Assembly: GCF_000282315.2 (NCBI RefSeq)
Contig: NZ_AKJN02000012.1
Location: 186,001 to 250,000 of the forward strand
DNA from: Pseudomonas sp. GM41(2012)
GTDB taxonomy: Bacteria; Pseudomonadota; Gammaproteobacteria; Pseudomonadales; Pseudomonadaceae
Direction: 5' to 3'
Length of the DNA stretch: 64,000 nt
In this document: positions 24,910-32,640 of the stretch, one piece after another
Position numbering within the stretch: the stretch's first letter is position 1
Layout of the letters: each line of letters begins with the position of its first letter
Position numbers and translations under genes: made by a program
Notes under the pieces: generated by a model
What the model saw: the letters and a program-made list of their open reading frames with translations, nothing else
Database searches by the model: none
What the model was told of the DNA's origin: nothing

Positions 24910-24925
24910 AAAGGTAGCGCTGTCT
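24910..24925. promoter_or_regulatory. Candidate GntR operator 2
   Basis: AAAGGTAGCGCTGTCT, 17 bases before the gntK start codon, so binding there would block gntK transcription or translation start. Confidence 0.75.
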
Positions 24926-24942
24926 GCGCGCTGAGGTGTTAC

Positions 24943-25476
24943 ATGAATCATCCCATCACCGCCCTGGTCATCATGGGCGTTGCCGGTTGCGGCAAGACTT
25001 GCGTCAGCGAGGCCTTGTGCCAACTCAGCGGCGCGACCGCCATTGAAGGCGACACTTTCCACCCTGCCGCCAATATCGAAAAGATGAGCGCGGGTATCCC
25101 CCTGAACGACGAAGACCGTGCTGGCTGGCTCGACAGCCTGTGCGATGAATTGCGCCGCATCGACGCCAAGGGCGAACGCCCGGTGCTGACCTGCTCGGCC
25201 CTCAAACACATTTACCGCGAACGTCTGCGCAGTGCCTTGCCAGGCCTGGGCTTTGTGTTCCTTGAACTGACCCCTGAAGTTGCCGCCGATCGTGTCTCCC
25301 ATCGGCCGGGCCACTTTATGCCGTCAACGTTGATCGACAGCCAGTTCGCCACCCTTGAATCGCCTGTTGGCGAGCCCCTGACCCTGGCTCTGGACGCGTC
25401 GAACCACAGCGTCGACCAATTGGCGAAGCAAGCTCATGACTGGTGGCAGGCTCATGGCCTGAAACACGCCGTATGA
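24943..25476 (+). CDS. gntK: Gluconokinase
   Basis: A 177-residue shikimate-kinase-fold enzyme that phosphorylates gluconate to 6-phosphogluconate, the entry into the Entner-Doudoroff route. The P-loop GVAGCGKT is at residues 12-19; the ATP/gluconate contact EGDTFHP and the C-terminal HYMPSTLIDSQ-type segment are present (here HFMPSTLIDSQFATLE). GAGG precedes the ATG. It is followed by gntP 82 bases downstream with its own operator-like site between them, so it may be transcribed separately or together with gntP. Confidence 0.94.
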   Translation: MNHPITALVIMGVAGCGKTCVSEALCQLSGATAIEGDTFHPAANIEKMSAGIPLNDEDRAGWLDSLCDELRRIDAKGERPVLTCSALKHIYRERLRSALPGLGFVFLELTPEVAADRVSHRPGHFMPSTLIDSQFATLESPVGEPLTLALDASNHSVDQLAKQAHDWWQAHGLKHAV

Positions 25477-25485
25477 GTTTTGCCC

Positions 25486-25503
25486 GAAGAGATAGCGCTG
25501 TCC
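25486..25503. promoter_or_regulatory. Candidate GntR operator 3
   Basis: GAAGAGATAGCGCTGTCC between gntK and gntP, 56 bases upstream of gntP. It shares TAGCGCTGTC with the other two sites. Confidence 0.7.
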
Positions 25504-25558
25504 TGTTGGCCTGCGAATTACCCGCTTTAATAACAACAACAACCAGGAGACACCCCTA

Positions 25559-26911
25559 ATGTTTGGCATGTCCCACGAGACGTTCCTGCTGCTTGATGCA
25601 GTGGTCACGGTGATCGGGCTTATCGTCCTGATCACCAAGTTCAAGTTTCACCCGTTCATTGCCCTGATCATCGCCGCAGCCTTTCTCGGGCTGACCTCCG
25701 GCATGCCGATCGGCACCATCATCAAGGCGTTCCAGGACGGCTTCGGTGGGGTGCTCGGCTTCGTCGGGATCATCCTCGCGCTGGGCACGATGCTCGGCAA
25801 AATGATGGCCGAGTCGGGCGGGGCGGATCAGATTGCCCAGACCCTGATTCGCGCGTTCGGCAAGGACAAGGTGCAGTGGGCGATGATGTTCGCGGCCTTC
25901 CTGGTCGGCATTCCGCTGTTCTTCGAAATCGGCTTCGTGCTGCTGATCCCGCTGGTGTTCATCGTGGCCCGGCGTACCGGCGTGTCGATCATCAAGATCG
26001 GTATCCCGCTGCTGGCCGGTCTGTCCGCCGTGCACGGTCTGGTTCCGCCGCACCCGGGTCCGTTGCTGGCCATCGGCGTGTTCGGTGCCGACATTGGTAA
26101 AACCATTCTCTACGGCCTGATCGTTGCGTTGCCGACGGCTATCATCGCCGGCCCGATCTACGGCACGTTCATTGCCAAGTACATTCCGGGTCATCCTAAT
26201 CAGGAACTGGTCGATCAACTGGCGCGTGATAACGAGTCTGCCGATCTCCCGAGCTTCGCCATTACCTTGATCACCGTGCTGTCGCCGGTGTTCCTGATGC
26301 TGCTCAAGACCTTTGCCGATGTGGTGCTGCCGGACGGCAACTTCTTCCGCACGTTCATGGACCTGATCGGTCACCCGATTTCGGCGCTGCTGTTGGCGTT
26401 GCTGCTGTCGCTGTACACCTTCGGTTACAAGCAGGGCATTGGCTCTAACCAGATGCTCAAATGGCTGGATGCCAGCCTTGCGCCAACCGCCGCAATCATC
26501 CTGATCATCGGTGCCGGCGGTGGCTTCAAGCAGATGCTGGTGACCAGCGGCGTGGGTAATGTCATCGGCAACATGGCGGTGGCCGCGCAGATCTCGCCGA
26601 TCCTGCTGGCCTGGCTGGTAGCAGCGGTGATTCGTATCGCGACCGGTTCGGCAACCGTGGCGACCATTACCGGCGCGGGCATTGTGGTGCCGGTGGTAGG
26701 GATGATTCCAGGTGTGAACCGTGAGCTGCTGGTACTGGCGACCGGTGCCGGCTCGTTGATCCTGTCTCACGTGAATGACGCGGGTTTCTGGCTGGTGAAG
26801 CAGTACTTTAACATGACCGTGGCGGAAACCTTCAAAACCTGGACCGCGATGGAAACCATTCTGTCCGTGGTGGGTCTGGGCTTCATCCTGCTGTTGTCGC
26901 TGTTCGTTTAA
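25559..26911 (+). CDS. gntP: Gluconate:H+ symporter, GntP family
   Basis: A 450-residue membrane permease with about 12-14 hydrophobic segments. The GVLGFVGIILALGTMLGKMMAESGG, SGLVPPHPGP-like (here HGLVPPHPGP near residue 160) and NDAGFWLVKQYF motifs are diagnostic for GntP transporters. It imports gluconate for the adjacent kinase. AGGAGA lies about 8 bases upstream of the ATG. It ends 17 bases before a REP pair. Confidence 0.94.
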   Translation: MFGMSHETFLLLDAVVTVIGLIVLITKFKFHPFIALIIAAAFLGLTSGMPIGTIIKAFQDGFGGVLGFVGIILALGTMLGKMMAESGGADQIAQTLIRAFGKDKVQWAMMFAAFLVGIPLFFEIGFVLLIPLVFIVARRTGVSIIKIGIPLLAGLSAVHGLVPPHPGPLLAIGVFGADIGKTILYGLIVALPTAIIAGPIYGTFIAKYIPGHPNQELVDQLARDNESADLPSFAITLITVLSPVFLMLLKTFADVVLPDGNFFRTFMDLIGHPISALLLALLLSLYTFGYKQGIGSNQMLKWLDASLAPTAAIILIIGAGGGFKQMLVTSGVGNVIGNMAVAAQISPILLAWLVAAVIRIATGSATVATITGAGIVVPVVGMIPGVNRELLVLATGAGSLILSHVNDAGFWLVKQYFNMTVAETFKTWTAMETILSVVGLGFILLLSLFV

Positions 26912-26928
26912 CCACACCGCAAAACAAA

Positions 26929-27018
26929 TGTGGGAGCGAGCCTGCTCGCGATGACTGACTAACATTCAACCTCTTCGTTGAATGTTAAGCCCTCATCGCG
27001 AGCAGGCTCGCTCCCACA
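26929..27018. repeat. REP pair (GTGGGAGCGAGCCTGCTCGCGAT type)
   Basis: Inverted copies; the spacer itself carries an inverted repeat (AACATTCAAC..GTTGAATGTT). Confidence 0.9.
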
Positions 27019-27035
27019 GTGTTATGTGCAGGCCG

Positions 27036-28247
27036 TCAAGATTTGCTAATTAACCCATCCGCCCGGAACATCCCGCGAATTCCGCGAATGGCCTGACGAA
27101 TCCGGTCCTGGTTTTCGATCAGCGCGAAGCGCACGTGATCATCCCCATACTCACCAAACCCGACACCCGGCGAGACGCAAACCTTGGCCTCGGCCAGCAG
27201 TTTTTTAGCGAACTCCAGCGAGCCCAAGTGCGCATAAGCCTCGGGAATCTTCGCCCAGACGTACATCGACGCTTTCGGATTCTCGACCATCCAGCCTAGC
27301 TCATGCAGGCCTTTGACCAGCACGTTGCGACGCTGCCGATACTGCTCGGCGATGTCTTTGACGCACTGCTGATCACCTTCCAGCGCCGCAATCGCCGCGA
27401 CTTGCAGCGGGGTAAACGTGCCGTAGTCGTGATAACTCTTGATCCGCGCCAGGGCGTTGACCAGTTCGGCGTTGCCGACCATGAAACCGATGCGCCAGCC
27501 CGCCATGTTGTAGCTCTTGGACAGGGTGAAAAACTCCACTGCGATGTCCTTGGCGCCCGGCACTTGCATGATCGACGGGGCTTTCCAGCCGTCGTAGACG
27601 ATGTCGGCGTAAGCCAGGTCGTGCACCACCAAAACGTCGTACTGCTTGGCGAGGGCGATCACTCGCTCGAAGAAATCCAGTTCCACGCACTGGGCGGTGG
27701 GATTCGAAGGGAAACCGAGGATCATCATTTTCGGTTTCGGGATCGAGCCGCGAATGGCGCTTTCCAGTTCGGCGAAGAAGTCCACGCCCGGAATCAGCGG
27801 CACCGAACGCACCTGAGCGCCGGCAATCACCGCGCCGTAGATGTGAATCGGGTAGCTCGGGTTCGGCACCAGAACGGTATCGCCCTGGTCGAGGGTGGCC
27901 AGCATCAAATGCGCCAGGCCTTCCTTGGAACCGATGGTGACGATGGCTTCGCTTTCCGGGTCGATATCGACCTCGTAGCGATCCTTGTACCAATTGGAAA
28001 TCGCCCGGCGCAGACGCGGAATGCCCTTGGACGTCGAATAACCGTGGGTGTCTTCGCGCTGGGCGACAGTCACCAGTTTTTCGACGATGTGCGGCGGAGT
28101 AGGGCCATCAGGGTTGCCCATGCTGAAGTCGATGATGTCTTCGCCACGACGACGGGCGGCCATCTTCAGCTCGGCAGTGATGTTGAATACGTAAGGGGGG
28201 AGTCGATCTATGCGCGCAAAGCGGCGCGGCGAACCTGGGTTAGCCAT
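27036..28247 (-). CDS. alaC: Glutamate-pyruvate aminotransferase AlaC
   Basis: A 403-residue class I aminotransferase. The PLP Schiff-base Lys is in SKSYNMAGWRIGF (near residue 240), the pyridine Asp in the VVHDLAYADI region, and the N-terminal FSMGNPDGPTPPHIV loop is characteristic of AlaC/YfdZ. It interconverts pyruvate and alanine. Start at ATG 28247 (MANPGSPRRF). It converges on the gntP transcript and is divergent from the LysE exporter gene. Confidence 0.92.
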   Translation of the reverse strand: MANPGSPRRFARIDRLPPYVFNITAELKMAARRRGEDIIDFSMGNPDGPTPPHIVEKLVTVAQREDTHGYSTSKGIPRLRRAISNWYKDRYEVDIDPESEAIVTIGSKEGLAHLMLATLDQGDTVLVPNPSYPIHIYGAVIAGAQVRSVPLIPGVDFFAELESAIRGSIPKPKMMILGFPSNPTAQCVELDFFERVIALAKQYDVLVVHDLAYADIVYDGWKAPSIMQVPGAKDIAVEFFTLSKSYNMAGWRIGFMVGNAELVNALARIKSYHDYGTFTPLQVAAIAALEGDQQCVKDIAEQYRQRRNVLVKGLHELGWMVENPKASMYVWAKIPEAYAHLGSLEFAKKLLAEAKVCVSPGVGFGEYGDDHVRFALIENQDRIRQAIRGIRGMFRADGLISKS

Positions 28248-28386
28248 TGTTGCCTCGGATAACGTGAGCGCCCGGAACCGTCCGAGCGACGCTGGTCACT
28301 GCGGTGACCTGTGGCGGAATGTAAGGGTTGATGTGGCAAACTGTCCAGCGACTATGTAAACAAATTTGTCCGAAGGAAATCGGTTG

Positions 28387-29049
28387 ATGGAATTTACCAG
28401 TGGCTTCTTGCTGAGCCTTTCGCTGTGCCTGGACATCGGCGTGGCCAACATCGCGATGATCACGTTGGCGATGCAGCGTGGCTATTTTCAAGGCTTTGCG
28501 CTGGGTTTGGGGACCTGTGTCGGCGACCTGATCTACGCCGTGCTGGCCTTGGCCGGGATGACCGTTTTGCTGCAATACGAAAGCGTGCGCTGGGTGCTGT
28601 GGATCGGAGGTTCGGCGCTGTTGGTGTACTTCGCGGCGAAAATGATCTATTCGGCGATTCACCATGAGGCGGTACTCGCGCAGGCCGAAGACGTGGGGCA
28701 GAACTCACATCGGCGCGAGTTTTTCCGCGGGATCTTCCTCGCCATGTCGTCTCCCAGCGCCATTCTCTGGTTCGCAGCGGTGGGCGGCACATTGATCGCT
28801 CGTTCCGGCGGCGGTGGCGCACTCAGCTCGGCGCTGTTTCTCGGCGGGTTTCTCTGCGCCGGGGTGCTCTGGTGCGTCGCTTTGTGTTTCGCGGCGAGTC
28901 ACGGCGGCAAGTTGCTGGGCGACAAGTTGCTGCGTTACTCCTACATGGCATCGGCGGCGATCTTCTGCTATTTCGCGGTCTACGTGATCCTATCGGGGTA
29001 TAACGAGTTCGTTGGTGCGGGTGCTGTCGAACCGTTGAATGCACTGTAA
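28387..29049 (+). CDS. LysE-family translocator
   Basis: A 220-residue membrane protein with six hydrophobic segments of the LysE/RhtB amino-acid exporter type. The start FTSGFLLSLSLCLDIGVANIA (residues 3-23) and SPSAILWFAAVGG near 127 correspond to the conserved loops; LysE usually has GPN or GPG where this has CLDIGVAN, so its pore loop is atypical. Start at the ATG at 28387 with AAGGAA 8 bases upstream; a TTG just before it is in frame. Substrate unknown, possibly an amino acid by family. Divergent from alaC. Confidence 0.85.
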   Translation: MEFTSGFLLSLSLCLDIGVANIAMITLAMQRGYFQGFALGLGTCVGDLIYAVLALAGMTVLLQYESVRWVLWIGGSALLVYFAAKMIYSAIHHEAVLAQAEDVGQNSHRREFFRGIFLAMSSPSAILWFAAVGGTLIARSGGGGALSSALFLGGFLCAGVLWCVALCFAASHGGKLLGDKLLRYSYMASAAIFCYFAVYVILSGYNEFVGAGAVEPLNAL

Positions 29050-29065
29050 TTGGGCGAATTCGGTT

Positions 29066-29099
29066 TGGGTTCTATACTCCCAGCCGAACCCACTTTTTT
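29066..29099 (+). terminator. Terminator after LysE-type gene
   Basis: TGGGTTC and GAACCCA pair around a 13-base loop with six T residues after. It lies between the exporter and the GyrI-like gene, before that gene's ribosome site. Confidence 0.7.
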
Positions 29100-29116
29100 G
29101 TTCCAGGAGTTGAGCC

Positions 29117-29602
29117 ATGGATGAGCAAACAGGCGTCGAAACCGCCAAGCCACGCTTCGAGCACGGGCACTTCCTGCTCATTGCAGGGCTTGGCGGTCGA
29201 TTTACCCAGGAAACCTCCAAGAAAATCCCCGATCTCTGGCAGAAATTCATCCCCGAGATTGGCAAAATTCCCGGTCAAAAAAACGAAGTGACCTACGGCA
29301 TCTGCTGCAATCCGGATGGTAAGGGCGGCTTCGAATACATCGCCGGCGTTGAAATCAGCAAACTCGACGACCTGCCGGATAAATACCGTTGGGTCGAGGT
29401 CCAGCCTCAGCACTATGCGGTGTTCGAGCACAAAGGCTCTCTCGATCAGTTGCCCCAGACCTTCCAGTACATCTGGAAAACCTGGCTGCCGCAGTCCGGT
29501 TATCAGGCGGCGGACGCGCCGGAATTCGAACGCTACAGCGAAGACTTCAACCCGAAGCTCAACACCGGCGTGCTGGAAATCTGGCTGCCGCTCAAGCCTT
29601 GA
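29117..29602 (+). CDS. GyrI-like small-molecule-binding protein
   Basis: A 161-residue stand-alone AraC effector-binding (SOUL/GyrI-type) domain. The pattern LIAGLGGRFTQET, then YGICCNPDGKGGFEYIAGVEIS and the EIWLPLKP C-terminus match this superfamily, which binds amphipathic or cationic molecules. No DNA-binding domain is attached. AGGAG lies 8 bases before the ATG. Function unknown beyond ligand binding. Confidence 0.85.
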   Translation: MDEQTGVETAKPRFEHGHFLLIAGLGGRFTQETSKKIPDLWQKFIPEIGKIPGQKNEVTYGICCNPDGKGGFEYIAGVEISKLDDLPDKYRWVEVQPQHYAVFEHKGSLDQLPQTFQYIWKTWLPQSGYQAADAPEFERYSEDFNPKLNTGVLEIWLPLKP

Positions 29603-29610
29603 TTTTCGCG

Positions 29611-29635
29611 GGAGGCGGACTCTGCGTCCGCCTCC
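29611..29635. terminator. Hairpin between converging genes
   Basis: GGAGGCGGAC and GTCCGCCTCC, a perfect 10-bp stem with a 5-base loop, between the GyrI-like gene and the small membrane protein gene. No T tract follows, so it may be a factor-dependent or stabilising hairpin. Confidence 0.6.
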
Positions 29636-29641
29636 ATCTCG

Positions 29642-29752
29642 TTACTTGCCTTGCTTCATCCGTCGCGCCCGCAACAGGTCAATCGTCAGCGTGATAAAGC
29701 CGAACGAGCTGATGCCCAACAACATAAGAAGTCCGATCTGAACGCTGCTCAT
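29642..29752 (-). CDS. 36-residue single-pass membrane miniprotein
   Basis: ATG at 29752, TAA at 29642. Residues 5-25 (QIGLLMLLGISSFGFITLTID) are one hydrophobic helix, followed by a basic tail LLRARRMKQGK. AAGGGG lies 9 bases upstream of the start, a good ribosome site. The basic tail predicts an N-out, C-in topology. I do not recognise a named family, but it is compact, positioned with its own Shine-Dalgarno, and lies in the gap between two annotated genes. It is too short for standard ORF callers. Confidence 0.7.
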   Translation of the reverse strand: MSSVQIGLLMLLGISSFGFITLTIDLLRARRMKQGK

Positions 29753-29916
29753 GGTGTATTCCCCTTATTGATGGCCAGAGACAGGACACATCAATAATCC
29801 GCACCGACAAGCAATGACAGCACCTATACGCAGGCTTTACGGCGCCTGCGGTGATCGATATGAACACCTTATTAATCTATGATCCCCAGCCTTCCTCTCG
29901 CTGATTTCGAGCTGCC

Positions 29917-30405
29917 ATGAACACCGTCATCCGCCACGTCACACCTGCTGATCTGGACCGCTGCTACGCCATCGAAACCGTTGCCTACGAAGGCGACGAA
30001 GCCGCCACCCGCGAAAAAATCGCCACGCGCATTGCCACTTGGCCCGAAGGTTTTATCGTGGCCGAAGTCGATGGCGTCGTAGCCGGTTTCATCAATTCCG
30101 GTGCGGCGTTTCAGGTGGAAATGTCGGACGAGGCGTTCAAGGAACTGATCGGCCACGACCCGGCCGGCCCGCACGTGGTCATCATGTCGGTGGTGGTGCA
30201 CCCGGATTTTCAGGGGCAGGGCCTGGCGAAACGGTTGATGGGCGAATTCATCGAGCGGATGCGCGCGCTGGGCAAGACCAACATTCATCTGATGTGCAAG
30301 GAGCGGCACATTCCGCTGTATGCCGGGTTTGGCTTTGCTTACATCAAGCCTTCAGCGTCTGACCATGGCGGGATGGCGTGGCATGAGATGATTCTGAGCC
30401 TGTAA
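29917..30405 (+). CDS. GNAT family N-acetyltransferase
   Basis: A 162-residue GNAT protein. The acetyl-CoA-binding motif is VHPDFQGQGLAKRLMGEFIERM (Q-x-x-G-x-A/G, residues about 88-110), followed by the LMCKERHIPLYAGFGF strand-helix. The N-terminus (IRHVTPADLDRCYAIETVAYEGDEAATREKI) resembles arylalkylamine/serotonin-type N-acetyltransferases, so an amine substrate is likely, but it cannot be named. Ribosome site weak. Confidence 0.88.
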   Translation: MNTVIRHVTPADLDRCYAIETVAYEGDEAATREKIATRIATWPEGFIVAEVDGVVAGFINSGAAFQVEMSDEAFKELIGHDPAGPHVVIMSVVVHPDFQGQGLAKRLMGEFIERMRALGKTNIHLMCKERHIPLYAGFGFAYIKPSASDHGGMAWHEMILSL

Positions 30406-30415
30406 ATACGACCCC

Positions 30416-30527
30416 TGTAGGAGCTGTCGAGTGCAACGAGGCTGCTATCTTTTGATCTTGATCTTCAGCCGCTTCAAAACCGCCAAAGTCAAAAAATCGC
30501 AGCCTCGTTGCACTCGACAGCTCCTAC
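30416..30527. repeat. REP pair (GTAGGAGCTGTCGAGTGCAACGAGG type)
   Basis: Inverted copies with GCAACGAGG in place of the GAAACGAGG of related elements, and a spacer that includes two overlapping GATCTTGATCTT-like units. Confidence 0.85.
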
Positions 30528-30543
30528 GGGGGTTGTCGTTGTG

Positions 30544-31149
30544 TCAGTAGAGGCTGTCACGCACCCGAGTCGGCGCTTCCCGGTCATACGTCTCGGCATC
30601 GAACTGCCCATCGTTCAACCGCTTGTGAAACGCACCTGCTGTCGGCAGGGCAGAGCGGTCCAGGTGTTTCTCAGGGTTCCATAAATCCGAACGAACGATG
30701 GCCTTGGAGCAGTGGAAGTACGCCGCTTCCACCGTCACCAGCATCACCGTGCGCGCCGGTTTTCCGTTCACCGCAAAGCTCTCCAGCAACCCCGGTTCGG
30801 CGCTGATCTGTGCTGTGCCGTTAACCCGCAACGTTTCGCCAATCCCGGGAATGATGAACAGCAGCGACACCCGCGAGTCGAGCACGACGTTACGCAGGGT
30901 GTCGATGCGGTTGTTGCCCGGCCGATCCGGGATCGCCAGCGTGCGTTCATCAATGATCCGCACGAAACCCGGCGTGTCGCCGCGCGGTGAACCGTCCATC
31001 CCGTCAGGCCCCACCGAGCTGACGATCACCAGCGGCGAGGCGCGGACCATCGCCTGATAATCCTCGTTCAGAAAGGGGATCTGCTTGCGCACGGCGCGGT
31101 CGTGGGGCTGGCCGTAGAGGGCTTCCAGTTCTTCGATGCTGTTGAGCAT
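30544..31149 (-). CDS. PPOX-type flavoprotein (MSMEG_1061 family)
   Basis: A 201-residue split-barrel pyridoxamine-phosphate-oxidase-like protein. The FMN-phosphate loop SSVGPDGMDGSPRGD (about 46-60) and PDRPGNNRIDTLRN (about 77-90) match the MSMEG_1061 group of FMN/F420 flavoproteins, distinct from PdxH. Start at the ATG at 31149 with GAGG 6 bases upstream. The upstream GNAT gene ends 7 bases before this start on the same strand, so they form an operon. Confidence 0.85.
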   Translation of the reverse strand: MLNSIEELEALYGQPHDRAVRKQIPFLNEDYQAMVRASPLVIVSSVGPDGMDGSPRGDTPGFVRIIDERTLAIPDRPGNNRIDTLRNVVLDSRVSLLFIIPGIGETLRVNGTAQISAEPGLLESFAVNGKPARTVMLVTVEAAYFHCSKAIVRSDLWNPEKHLDRSALPTAGAFHKRLNDGQFDAETYDREAPTRVRDSLY

Positions 31150-31156
31150 AACCACC

Positions 31157-31642
31157 TCAGAAAATCAGGCCCATGCGCCGTTCGTAACCGATCCGGCCCC
31201 TGTAGGCTTCGCCGCTGTCGACCCAGCCGAATTTTGCGTAAAGCGCGATGGCCGATGCGTTATCCGCATCCACCGACAACTCCAGCCCCTTTATTTCCGG
31301 AAACGCCTGACGCGCCACGTCGGGCAGGGCTTGCAGACAGGCTTTGCCATAGCCTTTGCCCTGAGCCCGATGATCGACTTGCAATGCGTGAAGGGTGGCG
31401 CTGTGTTCATCGGCCCACGCCGGCAATACGGGCGGGCGCTTGAGCAGCAGAAAGGCCACGGGAACATCCTCGACCAGTAGCGCAAATCCTTTGACGCCGG
31501 GGCCGGGTTTGGACAGCAAGGTGTGCAACGCACCGTGAATGTCGCCGGAGAATCTGATTTGTTCTTTGTGAACTTCAATGGCCTCGACCTGCTGGCGCTG
31601 GAGTGCGTTCAGGCTGTCGTAAGGCACGAGTCGGGCTGTCAC
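31157..31642 (-). CDS. GNAT family N-acetyltransferase
   Basis: A 161-residue GNAT protein. ATLHALQVDHRAQGKGYGKACLQALPDV (Q/R-x-x-G-x-G/A, about residues 78-104) is the CoA motif, followed by ADNASAIALYAKFGWVDSG. Start chosen at GTG 31642, since AGGAC lies 8 bases upstream; an upstream ATG at 31699 has no ribosome site. It is the first gene of the GNAT-PPOX operon and divergent from the SnoaL-like gene. Confidence 0.82.
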   Translation of the reverse strand: MTARLVPYDSLNALQRQQVEAIEVHKEQIRFSGDIHGALHTLLSKPGPGVKGFALLVEDVPVAFLLLKRPPVLPAWADEHSATLHALQVDHRAQGKGYGKACLQALPDVARQAFPEIKGLELSVDADNASAIALYAKFGWVDSGEAYRGRIGYERRMGLIF

Positions 31643-31783
31643 TGGAGTGTCCTTTTTCCAACATAAATGTGTTTCGGATTCTAACGAGTTTGCGTCCATG
31701 GATTATTTTTATTTGGACTGTCGATTTGGCTTTTCGCCAGACGACTAAGGGTGTCTTCACAACAAAAAACACGGAGAACCACC

Positions 31784-32209
31784 ATGAACGCTACCCACGA
31801 AATCCAGACCCTGATCGACACCTATCGTCAGGCGGTCATCGCCAAGGATGTCGAGAAACTCATGCCCCTGTATGCCGAGGACATCGTCTCCTACGACGCG
31901 GTCAAGGCCCTGCAGTTTCGGGGCAAGGCCGCCTACCGCGCGCATTGGCAGGAATGCATGGAAATGTGCCAGGGCGCGCACAAGTTCGACTTCGACCATA
32001 TGAACATCGTGGCGGACGAGCACATCGCCTTCGCCCATTGGCTGGCCCATTGCGGCGGCACCAACGAGAAGGGCGAAACCCAGGCCTGCTGGATGCGCGT
32101 GACCGCCTGCTATCGGCGCGACGATGGGCAATGGCGCATCGTCCACGAACACTGGTCGGCCCCGTTCGACATGATGAGCGGCACGGTGCTGTTCAACCTG
32201 GAACCCTGA
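31784..32209 (+). CDS. SnoaL-like/NTF2-fold protein (DUF4440 type)
   Basis: A 141-residue protein with the cone-shaped alpha+beta barrel of the NTF2/SnoaL superfamily: the helical start IQTLIDTYRQAVIAKDVEKLMPLYAED and the C-terminal strands RVTACYRRDDGQWRIVHEHWS. In this fold the pocket binds a small ligand or catalyses a turnover, but no active-site residues can be assigned. GGAG lies 8 bases before the ATG. It sits 80 bases upstream of the YciI-ECF42 genes and probably belongs to their target or partner set. Confidence 0.85.
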   Translation: MNATHEIQTLIDTYRQAVIAKDVEKLMPLYAEDIVSYDAVKALQFRGKAAYRAHWQECMEMCQGAHKFDFDHMNIVADEHIAFAHWLAHCGGTNEKGETQACWMRVTACYRRDDGQWRIVHEHWSAPFDMMSGTVLFNLEP

Positions 32210-32289
32210 GCGTCGTGCTGATTCGTCGGGAATGTCGCGAAAGCGTCAATCTGCAGCCATAGTTGATCCGTTCGATTCAGGAGAGCCCC

Positions 32290-32640
32290 ATGAAGTATTT
32301 ATGCCTGGTCTACAGCAACGAGCACGAGTTGCACTCGCTGCCCGAAAGCCCGAATGACGCTGAATGCATGGCTTACGCCGAGGCGATCCAGGGCAGCGGC
32401 CGAATGGTCGCCGCCGAGGCGCTGGAATCGGTGCAGACCGCGACCACGGTGCGGATGCGCAACGGGAAAATGTCGATCACCGACGGCCCGTTCGCCGAAA
32501 CCAAGGAGCAATTGGCCGGCTTCTACCTGATCGATGCCAAAGACCTCAATGAAGCCATCCAGGTCGCCGGCAACATCCCGGCGGCCCGGGTCGGCTGTGT
32601 CGAGGTGCGTCCCGTTCGTCAGTTGAATCCCGGCGCCTGA
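32290..32640 (+). CDS. YciI-family DGPF-domain protein
   Basis: A 116-residue YciI-like protein. The stretch ITDGPFAETKEQLAGFYLID contains the DGPF motif that gives the family its name, and the start KYLCLVY matches. Proteins of this type are consistently found next to ECF42 sigma factors; their own role is unknown. Its TGA overlaps the next gene's ATG by one base (TGATG). Confidence 0.9.
   Translation: MKYLCLVYSNEHELHSLPESPNDAECMAYAEAIQGSGRMVAAEALESVQTATTVRMRNGKMSITDGPFAETKEQLAGFYLIDAKDLNEAIQVAGNIPAARVGCVEVRPVRQLNPGA

Noticed and set aside
25556..26965. 469-codon minus-strand frame opposite gntP
   Set aside because: Antisense shadow; the gntP membrane motifs are complete on the plus strand.
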